Source of the DNA: Daejeonella lutea
Lineage (GTDB): Bacteria; Bacteroidota; Bacteroidia; Sphingobacteriales; Sphingobacteriaceae
DNA length: 64,000 bases
NCBI RefSeq assembly: GCF_900168015.1
Contig: NZ_FUYR01000001.1
Coordinates: 219,968 to 283,967 of the forward strand
Direction: 5' to 3'
Both the position numbers and the translations under genes were made by a program. Below the pieces are notes generated by a model that was given only the letters and a program-made list of their open reading frames with translations, did not search any database and was not told the origin of the DNA. Of the stretch, positions 63,032 to 64,000 are shown piece by piece. Positions within the stretch are counted from its first letter, which is position 1, and the number at the start of each line of letters is the position of its first letter.

Positions 63032-64000
63032 TCATTGCACATACCCATCCTGGTTTATAGAAACGGTTTTACCTGATTCATCTGTAATGACGGCAAGAAA
63101 ATAGCGGGAGGTTGTTTCCAGTTTGAGCTTGTTTTTTATCCCGTCAATAATAATTTCCTGCTCAGGTAATCCAAGATCTTTTAAGACTGATGTATAAGCC
63201 TTATTCTTTTTGAGCCAGTCTTTTTGTTTGTAATAAGTAAGCCATAAGTATTCTCTTTGCTTTTCGGAATAGGGAAGGATAAACTCGCTTGAAGTTTTAA
63301 TTGTGGGTGGCGTTTGCGCGAATGTAGCATAACCCCAGCGTTCTGGCAGGTGCATATTTATAAGGCCCTGAGAACTCCAAACTGCATAATGCGGTGGCAT
63401 CGGTTTACCCGCCGCGTCCAAAGCTTTTGTATAGACATTATTTTGGACTGTGAAGTCCCAGCCAGTCCTCATGAAATTTATTCGCAGCCCTGTATTACGC
63501 CTTGCATCTTTTGGGTTGAAGGTTAAAGCAGCAAAAGGTATAGCAATTTCCGCCGTCCATTCGCTGTCCTTATCCGCAGAATTGTTAAGTGTGCCGTTCA
63601 ATTTAACTGCAGATTGAAGGCCGATTGGGGTCCAACCAGTTAGTGGACTCCCGCCATCCCTGTAAGGTTTATTCATGATGAGAAACAGCATTAAATTGTT
63701 GGGATTTATCTGGATCTCGAAATCATCGTTCATGTCATTGTTTGGATCAATGAATATTTTAAACACATTATCGCGGAAGATATTATCGGCAGGTGCCTGC
63801 TTGTTGGCCCACAAATGCGGTTCCTCCATCTGTGTAGCGATATAAAGATATTTTTCATCCCAAAGCATTTTTACCCTGGTTTTATAAACTGGAACAGGTT
63901 TAGTGTCGCCTTCTATGTCGATGAAGTAATCAGTCCAGGGAGTCTCTGTCCACGATTTCTCAGTGATCTCACCATCAATTTTAAGCGGCGCCTCTGCCTG
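63032..64000 (-). CDS. CBM9-like carbohydrate-binding family protein (5' end outside window)
   Basis: The frame is open to the right edge, so the N-terminus is missing; 322 codons are visible. The segment APLKIDGEITEKSWTETPW opens a CBM9-like domain, followed by MLWDEKYLYIATQMEEPHLWA, FRDNVFKIFIDPNNDMNDDF and WTAEIAIPFAAL, the usual strand motifs of this beta-sandwich fold; RWGYATF ends it. CBM9-type domains bind sugar ends and occur in secreted proteins of Bacteroidota, sometimes as the only domain. The C-terminal about 90 residues (ending SINQDGYVQ) are helical. Its stop codon directly abuts the CTTTCCM array. Export and substrate cannot be judged. Confidence 0.85.
   Translation of the reverse strand, partial: QAEAPLKIDGEITEKSWTETPWTDYFIDIEGDTKPVPVYKTRVKMLWDEKYLYIATQMEEPHLWANKQAPADNIFRDNVFKIFIDPNNDMNDDFEIQINPNNLMLFLIMNKPYRDGGSPLTGWTPIGLQSAVKLNGTLNNSADKDSEWTAEIAIPFAALTFNPKDARRNTGLRINFMRTGWDFTVQNNVYTKALDAAGKPMPPHYAVWSSQGLINMHLPERWGYATFAQTPPTIKTSSEFILPYSEKQREYLWLTYYKQKDWLKKNKAYTSVLKDLGLPEQEIIIDGIKNKLKLETTSRYFLAVITDESGKTVSINQDGYVQ

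Noticed and set aside
62866-63048. 60-codon reverse-strand frame through the two repeat arrays
   Set aside because: Its peptide is only the translation of 7-base repeats (period of seven residues), so it is a product of the array, not a gene.

Overview
The window is a stretch of Bacteroidota chromosome, most like class Sphingobacteriia (Pedobacter or a relative; the genus is a guess). Support comes from gene content and local signals: DUF4783 next to nadC, DUF4294 next to a BshB1 deacetylase, a type IX secretion plug protein, TamL divergent from a TrmH methyltransferase, a relA/spoT-fur-purA cluster, TAnnTTTG promoter elements, weak Shine-Dalgarno sites and frequent TTG/GTG starts. It is a core-genome region: no prophage, IS element, CRISPR array or R-M operon was seen. 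One tRNA gene (Cys, GCA) is present.

Layout. 1-9.4 kb: lon (runs off the left edge), a TPR protein, a small membrane protein, a CAP lipoprotein, a lipoprotein overlapping gpmI, then the forward run DUF4783-nadC-plsY-M48 lipoprotein closed by a bidirectional terminator. 9.4-15 kb, reverse: relA/spoT, fur, purA, pabB. 15-16.9 kb, forward: DUF4294, thiol peroxidase, bshB1 with 4-nt overlaps. 16.9-24.8 kb: lysine 6-transaminase, an ACC-deaminase-like PLP enzyme, an outer-membrane DUF6588 protein, an RluD-type synthase with a class IV aminotransferase, fmt, and a NamZ-type muramidase. 24.9-32.3 kb: an FtsX-type permease, then a long reverse block with an ECF sigma factor overlapping a membrane-anchored beta-barrel protein, mazG, mnmD, a rhodanese and a CvpA-CAP fusion. 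32.3-46.4 kb: M13 peptidase, valS, a hybrid histidine kinase, DUF4397 lipoprotein, desaturase, an HsdR-N-like protein divergent from holA, VOC, lipoprotein, cupin, EVE, and thioesterase genes. 46.7-64 kb: Gfo/Idh oxidoreductase, T9SS plug protein, ABC-F, AsmA-like protein, pyrD, a 60-residue basic protein beside tRNA-Cys, trmH/tamL, a patatin-barrel protein, a TraB/TIKI-like protein and a CBM9-like protein running off the right edge.

Functional themes: envelope biogenesis (PlsY, AsmA, TamL, patatin barrel, NamZ, FtsX-type permease, T9SS plug), nucleotide and cofactor metabolism (PurA, PyrD, NadC, PabB), stress and redox control (Lon, RelA/SpoT, Fur, MazG, thiol peroxidase/BshB1), and translation (ValS, Fmt, RluD-type, MnmD, TrmH, ABC-F, tRNA-Cys).

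The strongest structure not explained by genes is non-coding. Two neighbouring but unrelated heptanucleotide arrays fill 62.8-63.0 kb, degenerate heptad traces lie in other intergenic gaps, a long imperfect inverted repeat sits just upstream of relA/spoT, and two hairpins lie ahead of a well-formed promoter for the lysine aminotransferase. I did not find a clear new multi-gene system.
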